49,525 nt of DNA, taken from contig SCFE01000068.1 of NCBI GenBank assembly GCA_004352715.1, forward strand, positions 1,946,860 to 1,996,384, read 5' to 3'. Shown one piece after another: positions 1 through 11,502 of the stretch (position 1 is its first letter; every line of letters starts with the position of its first letter). Position numbers and translations under genes: made by a program. A model generated the notes under the pieces. The model did not search any database and had not been told where the DNA came from. It saw only the letters and a list, made by a program, of their open reading frames with translations. The DNA is from Hofstenia miamia. Its lineage: Eukaryota > Xenacoelomorpha > Acoela.

Positions 1-105
1 AAGTGGTGCGAGTTCATGACTGCAATGTCTGCATTTGGCACGATTGGCAGAAATCCTTTCAAACTCACTCCAAATGGCATCCAATTTCCTGCCTGTTGAA
101 CCCAT
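1..105 (-). CDS. BED-type zinc-finger protein, N-terminal exon (partial)
   Basis: On the minus strand an ATG (complement of 103-105) opens a 35-codon frame that runs off the left edge. It shows the start of a BED finger: a basic stretch, the aromatic core IWSEFER and the first metal pair CRHC followed by a small-residue turn. BED fingers bind DNA and sit at the N-terminus of hAT transposases and of ZBED genes domesticated from them. Just upstream on the same strand is a good 3' splice site (TTTTATTTCAG then ATTGAATGGG), so the coding exon seems to follow a 5' UTR intron. The other half of the finger (H-x3-5-H/C) and any transposase domain lie outside the window, so an intact gene and a dead hAT copy cannot be told apart. 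No stop or frameshift is visible in the 35 codons. Confidence 0.65.
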   Translation of the reverse strand, partial: MGSTGRKLDAIWSEFERISANRAKCRHCSHELAPL

Positions 106-479
106 TCAATCTGAAATAAAACAAACCTTATGTACATTGAGAGCTTAGTTACAAAATCGTTACTCTTGAGAAAATCCAAAAAACGAACTGGACCGCTGTA
201 AATAACTGAAACTTTTGTTATTGCAAGAACTGCAACTAAGTCGTTTATCCTTGAAAGACGACGAACCGTTATTTTTTTAGTCTATGTCAAAGTCTCATTT
301 TGCAACTAAGTCACTTTGCACAAAGGCCTTCGATATGTATATAAAGTATGTAACTTCTGGTAACCGTTGCTTGTAAAAAGTTTTAAAAAAACATCTAAAA
401 AAAACATTTGTAAAAAAAACGTCTGTTTTAAACAGTGTTTAAAACACTGTTTTAAACACATGTGTTTTAAACATGTCAA
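106..479. other. Non-coding, AT-rich; no gene seen
   Basis: This is probably the 5' intron or upstream region of the BED gene on the minus strand. Positions 425-475 hold short nested palindromes built on GTTTAAAAC and ACATGTG. I see no coding exon. Confidence 0.5.
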
Positions 480-1412
480 CCCTGTATATATATATATATA
501 TAATTTCGTAGCAAATAATCACATAGGATATAATTATTATATGCTTATTTGAAGATATAATTGTGTATAATTATTGTATATAATTATTTTCATAGTTTGA
601 GAAATTGCCCTCTACCCAGAAAAGACAACCCACTAAGTATACAATACATGTATGCCCTAAGGGGAAGAATTTTAAACCAAACTTGAGCATGAAATGTTTG
701 TGTATTATTGTCAATTATATTGTTCAAACAATAATTGAAATTTGTTTCTTTTCGCTGTCTAATAAAAGGTATAGCAAAGTATTATAATAAAATAATATTG
801 TGTAAGGAATAAAATAATATAATAAAAAATGATATAATAAACTATAATGACATTAGACTAAAATATTGCTATCATAAATATGTAATTATATCATAATACA
901 AATATAATTTGCAGTTGCCTAACTTTGTTCATATATATTTGAGCCCAGCGGACTTTAAATCTGAGACCTGTTTTAAATTCTGAATTCAAATATTTTTATA
1001 GACAGCCTAATACGTTAAGAAAAAACATAAATTCAAATGAATATTCTCTGTAGATTCTGAAGGAAGTATATTTTCTTTAAGTCTTGATAAAGATCAAAAA
1101 AAGCTTTTATAGGATGTTATTGATACATTTTATAAAACCATAAATATTTATGGTAACAGCTTCGCTGGCATTAGATAAGAAAATGCTATAATTAATTCCT
1201 ACAAAGCATTTTCTGTTAGCATAAATTGTAAATTTTAATTTCACTGGCAAAATAAATTTTCAAATTAGAGAGAAATTGGTCCATTAGATGGCTACAACAT
1301 TTACAAAAACGATGTTCTCAATTTCTCCATGTTTTTAAAGATATGATTTGATTTTGCAAAAATTGTGAGTTTTACTTTGTAATATAAAAAATAATTGCAC
1401 CAAAACCCATCA
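480..1412. repeat. First copy of a 933-bp direct duplication ending at a single N
   Basis: The sequence starting at the (TA)n run near 485 is repeated almost exactly at 1414-2345. The copy ends with CCCATCA directly against the single N at 1413, while the second copy reads on past the same CCCATCA. This is what two unmerged, overlapping contigs (two haplotypes) would give. A few substitutions and small indels separate the copies, for example around 690 and 775. No gene is seen in it. Confidence 0.85.
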
Positions 1413-1413
1413 N

Positions 1414-2345
1414 CCCTATATATATATATATATATAATTTCGTAGCAAATAATCACATAGGATATAATTATTATATGCTTATTTGAAGATATAATTGTGT
1501 ATAATTATTGTATATAATTATTTTCATAGTTTGAGAAATTGCCCTCTACCCAGAAAAGACAACCCACTAAGTATACAATACATGTATGCCCTAAGGGGAA
1601 GAATTTTAAACCAAACTTGAGCATGAAATGTTTGTGTATTATTTTCAATTATATTGTTCAAACAATAATTGAAATTTGTTTCTTTTCGCTGTCTAATAAA
1701 AAGTATACAAAGTAATATAATAAAATAATACTGTGCAAGGAATAAAATAATATAATAAAAAATGATATAATAAACTATAATGACATTAGACTAAAATATT
1801 GCTATCATAAATATGTAATTATATCATAATACAAATATAATTTGCAGTTGCCTAACTTTGTTCATATATATTTGAGCCCAGCGGACTTTAAATCTGAGAC
1901 CTGTTTTAAATTCTGAATTCAAATATTTTTATAGACAGCCTAATACGTTAAGAAAAAACATAAATTCAAATGAATATTCTCTGTAGATTCTGAAGGAAGT
2001 ATATTTTCTTTAAGTCTTGATAAAGATCAAAAAAAGCTTTTATAGGATGTTATTGATACATTTTATAAAACCATAAATATTTATGGTAACAGCTTCGCTG
2101 GCATTAGATAAGAAAATGCTATAATTAATTCCTACAAAGCATTTTCTGTTAGCATAAATTGTAAATTTTAATTTCACTGGCAAAATAAATTTTCAAATTA
2201 GAGAGAAATTGGTCCATTAGATGGCTACAACATTTACAAAAACGATGTTCTCAATTTCTCCATGTTTTTAAAGATATGATTTGATTTTGCAAAAATTGTG
2301 AGTTTTACTTTGTAATATAAAAAATAATTGCACCAAAACCCATCA
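1414..2345. repeat. Second copy of the duplication, starting right after the N
   Basis: It matches 480-1412 base for base apart from scattered differences, and it begins exactly one base after the N. AT-rich, with no coding frame of note. Confidence 0.85.
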
Positions 2346-4478
2346 AAACAGTTCTAGGACTGCACCTGCCCTAAAAATTATGAAATCACAAATCAGGTTT
2401 AACTGCTGAAAGGCAATTAAAATAGTTTATAAACATCCTACAACCATACATATTGTTAGATTTATTGCTTATCGGGCATGAAACTTAAATTACACTGCAT
2501 TGTGATTATTGTTGGGGAATATTAACTCTAATGGAGCATATTGCATTTTTTTCATTATCAAGAGCAAATGATAAATGATATTCTGAAGACCCTCGAATAT
2601 ATCCCATACAAAATATAGAGATGGATTTTATAAATGATATTCATTGGCTAAACTGCTGTGAAAATTGGATATGTCACACATTAATTTGCCAGCAAAACTT
2701 TGCAATTAAAAAAAAGCTGAGATTCAAGGTAAAGACTGATTTTTCTGTTATTCTTAGTAATATAATTTTCTATTACCCGATAATTGGCCTCACCTTTCAC
2801 AAGTTTTGTGATTAATAGCCAATGCTTGGAACTCTGGTTTTCAATCAAATTTTGATATTAGCATCTATATAGAGCCTTATGACACAATAGTGCTTTATCC
2901 AAAAGTAAAAGAATACTTAAAATGTTATTGTATTTTAGAACTTGATCTATTGAGGTTTGTAGGTAAAATAAAGCCACTCAGTTGGCAATTTAGCTTATGG
3001 AACATATAGGAAAATCAGCATCAAAGCAGTAATGAACTTTAAATAGTAAGCTTGCTGCAATTTCACATTATTACATTTAAAAACTGCATTCTTCTTTGTT
3101 TATAAAATTGGTCTGCATAAAGTTACTATAAAATCTCGTTTTCTTCGTTTAGTATTTTCCTATTTATTCCTTAAGCATATTTTATATTTTCTCCAAGTTT
3201 GGAACCCCATGCTTTTGCAAATTTACAAAAATAAATTTTTGGAATAGCCCTAGTGAAGAACAATCCGTCATATTATATTGTCGGAAAGCTATAATTTCAT
3301 CAGCTTGTGCATTTCTTACATTCGAAAGTGATTTAACTGTTACCCTGGATTTACCTGGCGTCGGTATACAAGAAGGTTTCACATTTTCAAAAACGGAGAG
3401 GGCTCATCTAAAACCAAAGCTCGCCTAAATTACATTATTCAATATTTACTATAAAAGTCTTTTGAGAGCAGCATGCATTTTTGAAAAATGAAATTTCGTC
3501 TAATGTAGGGCATAAAATATAAAATTTCAGGAAATTGATTATTCTTCAATTAAATAATTTAGAAATCCTGTAGACTTTCAATTTTGACCTATTTTCCGAT
3601 AAATAACCATTTTGCGCAGATATTTGGAAGGTAATAGTCTATAAATTTTTATTTAAACATGTTATAACACCTTAAAACTAAGAAAACTCCAAAAATATTA
3701 GCAAAAATAGCATAATTATATTTCAAGCCTCCAACAAAAAATTGAAAATTGTAAAATATATTTAGCTAATTCTTAATAGTTACATTTAGATGTTTATAGC
3801 TACAAAATATTTTTTTAAAAACATTAAGTGTGAAAATGTTATTGAACTATATTGCTAACTGCTAAGTATTTTTTTGGATTTTGAATATTTTTAAAACCTA
3901 CAATGGTGCTAACTAAATTTCCAAAATTGAAGACAAAACATTAGTAAAATATGGAATTAAATTCATTGAAACTTTACAAGGGTAAAGTTTGTTAACACAT
4001 AGCAACAGAAAATCGCCATTTTTATCCATCACAAATTTGTGTGGGGCCCCTTTATTTTTTTTGATATGGAACTCTTCAAATTTCGCAAAATAATGTCAAT
4101 ATTTTATTCACAGGAGAAAAATCAAAGATATTATTGGACTACATTCTCAGTTCTAATTTGAAATAATCACTTTCAATGTGTTGTTTTTTTATTGAAGTGA
4201 TTTGTCACAACATATATGGTCTTGAACCATGAACACATAAATGTCAAAAGATCGATTTTCTAGACAAATTCTGGAGTGAAATTTAAGAAATTTACTTTAA
4301 AGAATACTTACATGCAATTGATAAAAAATTCCCTCTTAATTTCAAAAAAATTATTAAAATAGCGGAAATTTTTTATATAAATATTTTCAACACGGTAGAA
4401 CTATATAAGATAAAACTGTGCATGGAACAAAACAAATTTTCTAAAAATTGTCACAATATAAACTAATAAGATATTTTT
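2346..4478. other. AT-rich stretch without a recognisable gene
   Basis: Only short, low-complexity frames are present on either strand. I see no splice-framed exon, domain motif or repeat array. It may be intron or intergenic DNA. Confidence 0.5.
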
Positions 4479-4937
4479 CAGGAGGCAAGAATTAGAGCAT
4501 TGATTATCACGCTAATAACATTTAAATGGTTTAATGCAAATATGCTTTATCTGTTGTCTTTGGAGAAGAATACGTTGAAACCAAAATGATCACATGTTAC
4601 ATTTAAAAGGCTTTATAAAGGAATGCTTTAACCGATTAGCTTGGAGTTTACTATGATGAGAGCATGAATAATACATTTGTCACACTTAAATGACTTTTTA
4701 CCAGAGTGTAATCTGATGTCTTTTCAGGTGGCCAGATGTAGAGCATTTACAATCACATTGATCACAATTAAACGGCTTTATACCAGAGTGTTTTAACTGA
4801 TGTGTTTTCAGATGACTAATTTAGAGAATGAATTATCAAATTGGTTACATTTAAAAGAAGGTTTTATACCAAAATGCTTTAGCTGATGGGTTTTGAGATT
4901 ACTACGTCGAGAACATGAAAAATCATATTGCTCACAT
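4479..4937 (-). pseudogene. Decayed C2H2 zinc-finger array
   Basis: Read on the minus strand, the segment shows a periodic pattern of about 84-90 bases. Each period carries the linker-like string H-x-GIKPF (the TGEKPF linker of C2H2 proteins) and then remnants of the C-x2-C...L..H-x3-H finger. The clearest fingers are SGIKPFNCDQC followed by GHLKRHQ (about 4715-4785) and CEQYDFSCSRRSNLKTHQ (about 4880-4937), where the second cysteine is replaced by tyrosine. About five fingers are discernible, with frameshifts and stops between them (one two-base deletion lies inside a histidine pair). C2H2 arrays bind DNA as transcription factors, but this one cannot encode a continuous array. It is a relic of a KRAB-less C2H2 gene or a retrocopy. 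Confidence 0.7.
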
Positions 4938-5448
4938 TATATATATATATATATTCTATCATTATCAGAGTTTGCATAGTAATAGAAATAAGTATAAAGC
5001 AAAAACTAAGTGAAAGCATAGTATCTACTATCGAGTAGGCAAGACATCTCATAGCACGACAGTGTAACAGGGTAGTTAGAATAATAGACAATAACAATAC
5101 CAGTAAAAGATTGTAGATTAATATACAGATCTGGACTAATACGTGCATACTTCTATTACTGCTGTTCAGAGGGGAGCATATGGGAATACATGGCAATAAC
5201 TGTCGAAGCGAGGCATGATAGTGGCCATCAAGAGCATATAACTAATTATTCTGCATCAAGTAAACCCCTGACATTAATGGGTTTGCGCGGTGGTCACAAG
5301 ACAGCAGAGCCACCTACAGCTGAATTGCACATCACTCAACCCCCTCATCTCCGTCGGAAGCTTAGCTGCTCATGATCATCTAAATTAAGTAATAACAAGA
5401 ATTTAGAAGGAGCTGTCCGAACTAAAATTTTATTAAGCGTTTGCGCAC
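4938..5448. other. (TA)n run, then a relatively GC-rich stretch up to a gap
   Basis: A short (TA)n run at 4938-4953 is followed by ordinary sequence. Positions 5180-5448 are richer in G+C and CpG than their surroundings, and an AATAAA-like context lies near the gap. It could be a piece of an LTR, but no partner copy is visible, so I leave it unnamed. Confidence 0.35.
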
Positions 5449-6448
5449 NNNNNNNNNNNNNNNNNNNNNNNNNNNNNNNNNNNNNNNNNNNNNNNNNNNN
5501 NNNNNNNNNNNNNNNNNNNNNNNNNNNNNNNNNNNNNNNNNNNNNNNNNNNNNNNNNNNNNNNNNNNNNNNNNNNNNNNNNNNNNNNNNNNNNNNNNNNN
5601 NNNNNNNNNNNNNNNNNNNNNNNNNNNNNNNNNNNNNNNNNNNNNNNNNNNNNNNNNNNNNNNNNNNNNNNNNNNNNNNNNNNNNNNNNNNNNNNNNNNN
5701 NNNNNNNNNNNNNNNNNNNNNNNNNNNNNNNNNNNNNNNNNNNNNNNNNNNNNNNNNNNNNNNNNNNNNNNNNNNNNNNNNNNNNNNNNNNNNNNNNNNN
5801 NNNNNNNNNNNNNNNNNNNNNNNNNNNNNNNNNNNNNNNNNNNNNNNNNNNNNNNNNNNNNNNNNNNNNNNNNNNNNNNNNNNNNNNNNNNNNNNNNNNN
5901 NNNNNNNNNNNNNNNNNNNNNNNNNNNNNNNNNNNNNNNNNNNNNNNNNNNNNNNNNNNNNNNNNNNNNNNNNNNNNNNNNNNNNNNNNNNNNNNNNNNN
6001 NNNNNNNNNNNNNNNNNNNNNNNNNNNNNNNNNNNNNNNNNNNNNNNNNNNNNNNNNNNNNNNNNNNNNNNNNNNNNNNNNNNNNNNNNNNNNNNNNNNN
6101 NNNNNNNNNNNNNNNNNNNNNNNNNNNNNNNNNNNNNNNNNNNNNNNNNNNNNNNNNNNNNNNNNNNNNNNNNNNNNNNNNNNNNNNNNNNNNNNNNNNN
6201 NNNNNNNNNNNNNNNNNNNNNNNNNNNNNNNNNNNNNNNNNNNNNNNNNNNNNNNNNNNNNNNNNNNNNNNNNNNNNNNNNNNNNNNNNNNNNNNNNNNN
6301 NNNNNNNNNNNNNNNNNNNNNNNNNNNNNNNNNNNNNNNNNNNNNNNNNNNNNNNNNNNNNNNNNNNNNNNNNNNNNNNNNNNNNNNNNNNNNNNNNNNN
6401 NNNNNNNNNNNNNNNNNNNNNNNNNNNNNNNNNNNNNNNNNNNNNNNN
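5449..6448. other. Assembly gap, exactly 1000 N
   Basis: This is a run of 1000 N, probably a fixed-size placeholder, so the true distance is unknown. Reading frames drawn across it are meaningless. Confidence 0.99.
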
Positions 6449-7220
6449 TAAAAGATTAAGCAATTTGGGCACGAAATGACAAAGTCAACAAAATTGCAGA
6501 ATTTGTTAGTCTTTTTCTAGTAGCGTGGAAGCAGTAATTTCAAAATTCAAAATTTCTTATGTGAAAATATTTTCAATTTTTTTCAATAACATGTCAATAT
6601 TATACTTCGAATATTTGCAACGATGTGCTTTTCCAACTTTTTAATTTGAATACTCGAAGTTGAAAAATTCCAAGATTTTGTATGGTCATACGATATCTAA
6701 CACCAATTGAGACAAATCTATGACTAAATATTGTAGATTTCAAATTGGCTTCACTATTAGAATTAAAATTCAAAAATTTGCTTATTATTAAATATAGCTA
6801 GAAAAATTTGATGGCATGCTTAACTTTCTCTCACTTTTGTAAAACGACTGCCAAGCTTTGACTTTCCCAATCACGAAGTATTGGAAACCTGTTGGCAAGT
6901 TTCTACATTTTCTATACGTTGTAACCAAAAAATATCATACATCGACAGGAATTAAATTTATGCTTATTAGTTTTAAAATAAAAAGCATGCCTAAATTTTT
7001 TGAAGTTTATGTTTGGCAGAATACAATATTAAAAATGCATACAATTGAAATCTTCTAAATATATGCGGGTTCCAACTCTGATAGATATTAAAGCTGTTTC
7101 ATATTTCTCAAATAGGCTGAAAATAGACGCTAAGTGAGACAAAATGTGGGCCACTAGTCACCCTCTTGACTCTACCCATTGTGATATTTATTAAGACAAC
7201 ATTGTAATGTTAGTTGCTAT

Positions 7221-7268
<48 letters not shown>

Positions 7269-8805
7269 TAGTCGGCAACTTCATGAGACGTTATATGTTT
7301 GAATTTAAAGGATGACTTGAATCAAGCCAATTGTGCTTGATCATTAGTGATTATTTAAAGTTACCAAGTGTAAGAACTCTAGTCAAGGCTCCCAACAGCA
7401 CTGCTGTTAACAGCAAAAAAGTGCTGTTTAAAACAGCTAACAAAATTAACCCATATTGGCATATTATTTGTGTTGATAACACCCTATCAATTTCGTTCAA
7501 TCGCCTCAACAGCCCATCAAAGATTCACAGGAATTCAGACCATTGCCTAAATAATTTATAAAGATAATTTCAGCCCCAAGTAGAGGGTGATTCAATGTTT
7601 CAAATATATTTTATGTTTGGATACTCATTAATATTCATTCTTTATCACTGTTTATTAACGTCTGGAATGGATGATCAACTTTTCATTTGGTACAATTTTC
7701 AAAACGTTTAGAACATTTACAATGGACCGGGTATTATATCATTAGATGATTTGTATAGTGATAAAAGCATACGACTTTTTGACATTTTTACTACTACTTT
7801 TATTCATGTCTATATTTGTTTTTGTGTTATATGCTTTGTACAAAATTTGCCTTGACTTTCTGGTTTAGTAGTATTCTCGCAGTACATTGCTTTTTCTTTG
7901 ACTCTGTCTAAACAATGTTATTGTCTCTCATCCAGTGGTATACGAGGGGGAGTCATAGACAGAACTTCCCCACCTCCGATTTTCAAAACTGATTTTGATT
8001 TGTTAACAGTTATACGTCGTTTGGGAAGTTTCTGTCACCCCACAGTCCTTATTTTCATTGCTGAGAGACGGGAAATCCCAATAAACCAACAAAACCTTAT
8101 GACTTTTTATATCAACCTAAATGCCTAATATTGTCAAATAGCAGCAATGTTTATCAGCTTTATTTACAATATTAACTGCATTTCTATGATTATGGCCATA
8201 TGGGGTAACTTTATAACCCCAAGTTATTTGATCTAAGAAATATTAAAAATACTGTTTTATGTCAAATAATTTTATATCTTGCATTGCATACATGGAAATC
8301 TCGTTTCAAATCTCTAATGTTGCTTGATAATAGTTGAAGAAGTTGGTGATGAAGCTCTTTTAATAATGATTCAAGATTCAAATAATGAAGATATTTTGAT
8401 GATGGTAGTTCACCTGGATTAGGAAATTTTGAACTCTAACATTGAGCATGAAATATGTTCAATTTTTAACCTGTGACCCTAAGTGACTTCTATAACAATG
8501 ATCCGTACCCCAAACCAATCAAAGAAGGATTACTAATTCGCGCAAAAATGTTTTAACATACAAGCATCAATGAAAACAAGACAAATCAATATAAATACAA
8601 TTATAAATAGAATCTATTAGTTTTTAAAAATTTTAAAGATTTAAGGGTTTGACTTCTTAAATTGTTCCTTAATTCTGTTAGTGTTCTTCCTCCCTAACAA
8701 TTATGAATGACCCTCGACCAGATTTGTCTGAGTGCCGAGCAACCCCATCCATCGAATTTTTTACTTGACTGTCGGACGAGTTGACCCGTAAGCACCCTGA
8801 ATGAT
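6449..8805. other. No confident gene; (TA)n microsatellite at 7224-7266
   Basis: This is AT-rich sequence with a 43-base TA repeat. A short acidic frame on the plus strand near 8325-8420 looks more coding-like than the rest but has no recognisable domain. Nothing else can be supported. Confidence 0.4.
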
Positions 8806-8961
8806 ATACAGAAGGATTAATTTCAGTATTAGGTCAAATCCGGGACAACTTGGCAGTGTTGTGCGACAATTATGTCGACGGTCTAACCGCGACCAACTTA
8901 ATATACACGGCCAGCCTCTTCTCTTCTATTTTGTTAGAAGCACATCATTATGGTCAGAAGA
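8806..8961 (+). CDS. Candidate exon of an unrecognised gene
   Basis: A plus-strand frame reads about 50 codons through a stretch with several CpGs and balanced codon use, containing LAVLCDNYVDGLTATNL and then LEAHHYG before a TAA near 8960. The pattern (a leucine-rich helix, then LC-x-x-Y-x-x-x-L) recalls the end of a BTB/BACK module. The resemblance is by eye only and weak. A possible 3' splice site (TTTCAG) lies at about 8820-8825, inside the open frame. The two following segments (9098 and 9422) may be further exons on the same strand. Confidence 0.3.
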
Positions 8962-9097
8962 ACTACAAAACTTAACTGCATCTTTATTCTTCAGTAGTTT
9001 GCTCTGCGAAATATAAAAGTGGCACATCAAAATATTATGTCATTCTTACCAGAAATTTTTAGGAACAATAGGAAAGTCAAATAACACATTTTTCCAG

Positions 9098-9313
9098 GCT
9101 CTATCTAGAACCATCCAATGAAATATGTCTGAATCATGTCGTTTTGTCGTTTAGACAGTGCGAACAATATCAATTTATTGAATTTCTAAACAGAAATATC
9201 TCAAGCATTAAAAGCTTAAATATTTCACATGTTAGTGTCGATTGCAGAAATTGCAAGCATTTTTGCAATGTACTTGATTATGTAGGGCTATTAGATGAAG
9301 TGATATAAACAAC
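9098..9313 (+). CDS. Candidate exon of an unrecognised gene
   Basis: A strong 3' splice site (ACACATTTTTCCAG) ends at 9097. It opens a frame of about 70 codons with good codon texture, ending at TAA 9311-9313. Visible features are a leucine/isoleucine-spaced stretch (SIKSLNISHV) and a CRNCKHFC cysteine cluster, which could bind metal or form a leucine-rich repeat. No family is recognised. If the gene splices out before 9311, the stop is not used. It lies 137 bases after the previous candidate exon and 110 bases before the next. Confidence 0.35.
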
Positions 9314-9421
9314 TATGGCGATAGTTAGTGCTGATTTATCCATGTGGGAAAAAGAAAGCCAAAAACTCATTTTATCAAAGGACATTTGTTTTACCTTGCT
9401 TGACTGTAGATTTAAAGAGAA

Positions 9422-9712
9422 ATGTATACAAATTTTGCAGACGCCAGAAAATGTGAATATGAATCATCATTTCACAAAGCAGTTCCCCCACAAATAAGCG
9501 ATGAACAGCATTATGACGTGGCAGTTGATGAAAATTGTTGGGGCTTTCAACGTCAATTAATTTCTCGTAATGCTGCTGTAGGAAGATTTTCCAATGGCAT
9601 ACGCGTTTCATGTCCAGAATGTTCCGTTTCAACTAGCAAAATCGTAGCACTAGACGTTCACTATATTCTCCAGCATATTTCACTATCACATATTATGTCG
9701 TTGATCTCTTAA
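9422..9712 (+). CDS. Candidate terminal exon with a C2H2-like motif
   Basis: This is an open frame of up to 96 codons ending at TAA 9710-9712. A 3' splice site-like TTTTGCAG at about 9433-9440 may mark the true exon start. Near the C-terminus it contains VSCPECSVSTSKIVAL followed by H-x4-H, the spacing of a single C2H2 finger (C-x2-C-x12-H-x4-H). The middle is acidic and aromatic. I do not recognise the protein. Shorter frames overlap it on the other strand without comparable texture. The sequence right after the stop is repeated at about 12207, which suggests the 3' end lies in or next to a repeat. Confidence 0.35.
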   Translation: MYTNFADARKCEYESSFHKAVPPQISDEQHYDVAVDENCWGFQRQLISRNAAVGRFSNGIRVSCPECSVSTSKIVALDVHYILQHISLSHIMSLIS

Positions 9713-10070
9713 AGAACTTGCAATGATTTTCAAAAATTTTATTCCCGACTTCGATGTCCAGGCCTGATTTAGATGTCTTGGAAACAGCTTAGTTAAACGT
9801 ATTATAAGTTTTTTGAAAATATTAACATATCTTCTGAACTGTGAGATATCCAGATACATTTATGCTTGAGCAGATGTAATTTTATATCCGGATACGCAAA
9901 TTGACTAATGACGCATTATTGTCAACTAAATACATAAAGTTATATAGTTTTACTATAACCTTTTTATTCATGATATTATGTATTAAATGAAATGTTAATA
10001 AATAATTCTATTGATTCTTACTGTTATCAAATACTTTTAAAAGTCTAGATTAGACAGGTTGCTTATAAAC

Positions 10071-10101
<31 letters not shown>

Positions 10102-10138
10102 CTCTCTCTATATATATATATATAATAATTTTCTGAAA
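9713..10138. repeat. Repeat-like flank, then (TCTA)n and (TA)n microsatellites
   Basis: Positions 9713-9757 resemble 12207-12252 (AAAGAACTTG-AATGATTTT...ATTTTATTCC-GAC). A (TCTA)n/(TC)n/(TA)n tract at about 10074-10124 leads into the minisatellite. Confidence 0.6.
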
Positions 10139-10433
10139 CGTCTTCTAAACGTCTTCTAAACGTCTTCTAGATGTCTTCTAAACGTCTTCTAAACGTCTTC
10201 TAGACGTCTTCTAAGCGTCTTCTAAACGTCTTCTAGACATCTTCTAAACGTCTTCTAAACGTCTTCTAGGCGTCTTCTAAGAGTCCTCTAAACTTCTCCT
10301 AGACGTCTTCTAAACGTCTTCTAAACGTCTTCTAGACGTCTTCTAAACGTCTTCTAAACGTTTTCTAAACGTCTTCTAGACGTCTTCTAAACGTCTTCTA
10401 AACGTTTTCTAGACGTCTTCTAGACGTTTTCTA
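10139..10433. repeat. 11-bp minisatellite, about 27 units
   Basis: Tandem units of GTCTTCTAAAC, GTCTTCTAGAC and close variants run for about 295 bases. Each unit carries an ACGT/CGTC core, so the array is CpG-rich in a CpG-poor genome. Related degenerate units occur at 11700-12190, and reverse-complement units at about 36410-36520, so the motif is dispersed and likely carried by a mobile element. Confidence 0.9.
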
Positions 10434-10831
10434 AGTAATTTTTACGCTATTTCTAGGCTATTCATAAGAGTTTGCAAACAATTTCCAAATTTTTGTTACA
10501 ATTTGGTCCGGTTTTTTAATGGTCCACATCAGTGACTTTCTTTGTCAAGCAAATTCAATAGTGCATGAATGCGTTTACATTTGTTCATCATGATGAAATC
10601 GTTTGACGAATTCAATAGATTCCTAATATTAACTCCTCATAGAATTGAAAGCAAATGTTAATTGAATAATCGGAATACACACATTAACATGAGCTTGTGC
10701 AAGTCAAAATATAACTGCCACATGTAATATATAAAAATAAATTATGTAAATATTGAGTGGGCTGTCAGAGTCAGACATCATTTAACATATTTTGCTTATT
10801 CGCTAACCACATAAAGGCAGATTACTATTGC

Positions 10832-10885
<54 letters not shown>

Positions 10886-11502
10886 TACCTTAGAAAATAG
10901 CGTTAAATATTATATAGTGTACTACACCACTAAGGCTGCAAGAATACAATATTGATATGAAAAACTAATGACCCTTTGTAAACTGCGTTTCTTTACCCAC
11001 ATTTTCTGGGGCTTTCTTTATAATACCAGCAATAATTTCAGAAAATACCTGGTCTGTGTTAATTATGTCAGGTAAATTTCTGACGTTAGCCTATTATTTT
11101 TTATATCACTTGATAAATATCAGCAAAAAAAACCATGTAAACAGGCGCTTTCAATATTGAATACGTCAAATTCAACCAACATGAGGAATAATGTGAACTA
11201 AATTCCCGCCATTGCAATTGTCAAATGAAATCAACACGAGGAATCAGTGTTGAACCAATATAATTGTTGCTTTAGATATTTAATATGTGATATTCAAATT
11301 ACTATAAGAATAATTTATGCAAAGCCTTAGCACTAAGTGAATGTTGCTTGTTAACAAGAACAAAGTTTATTGACAATTTATTTTTTAACGATGCTTCGAA
11401 AATTTGTTTCTAATTTTATTTAAAATAAAAATGTTCAATTTAAATTTATTATACGCAAAATTATTAGTGCATTGTTGAAGTATATAACCCAGTACATTTT
11501 TT
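10434..11502. other. No gene seen; (TA)n at about 10838-10879
   Basis: This is AT-rich sequence with a TA microsatellite. I found no coding texture, splice-framed exon or RNA gene. Confidence 0.5.

Noticed and set aside
367-552. 61-codon Cys/Lys-rich frame
   Set aside because: It is generated by the GTTTTAAAC/ACATGTG palindromes and the (TA)n tract; it looks like low-complexity sequence, not a peptide gene.
4879-5196. 105-codon hydrophobic frame on the minus strand
   Set aside because: It starts in the ghost zinc-finger array and crosses a (TA)n run that encodes IYIYIY. The hydrophobicity comes from composition.
5345-6472. Long open frames across the 1000-N gap (also at 32692-33804, 34933-36090 and 36966-37428)
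   Set aside because: They consist almost entirely of unknown residues from N runs and carry no information.
10074-10433. CRISPR-like array
   Set aside because: The repeats are directly tandem 11-mers without spacers, in eukaryotic DNA; it is a minisatellite.
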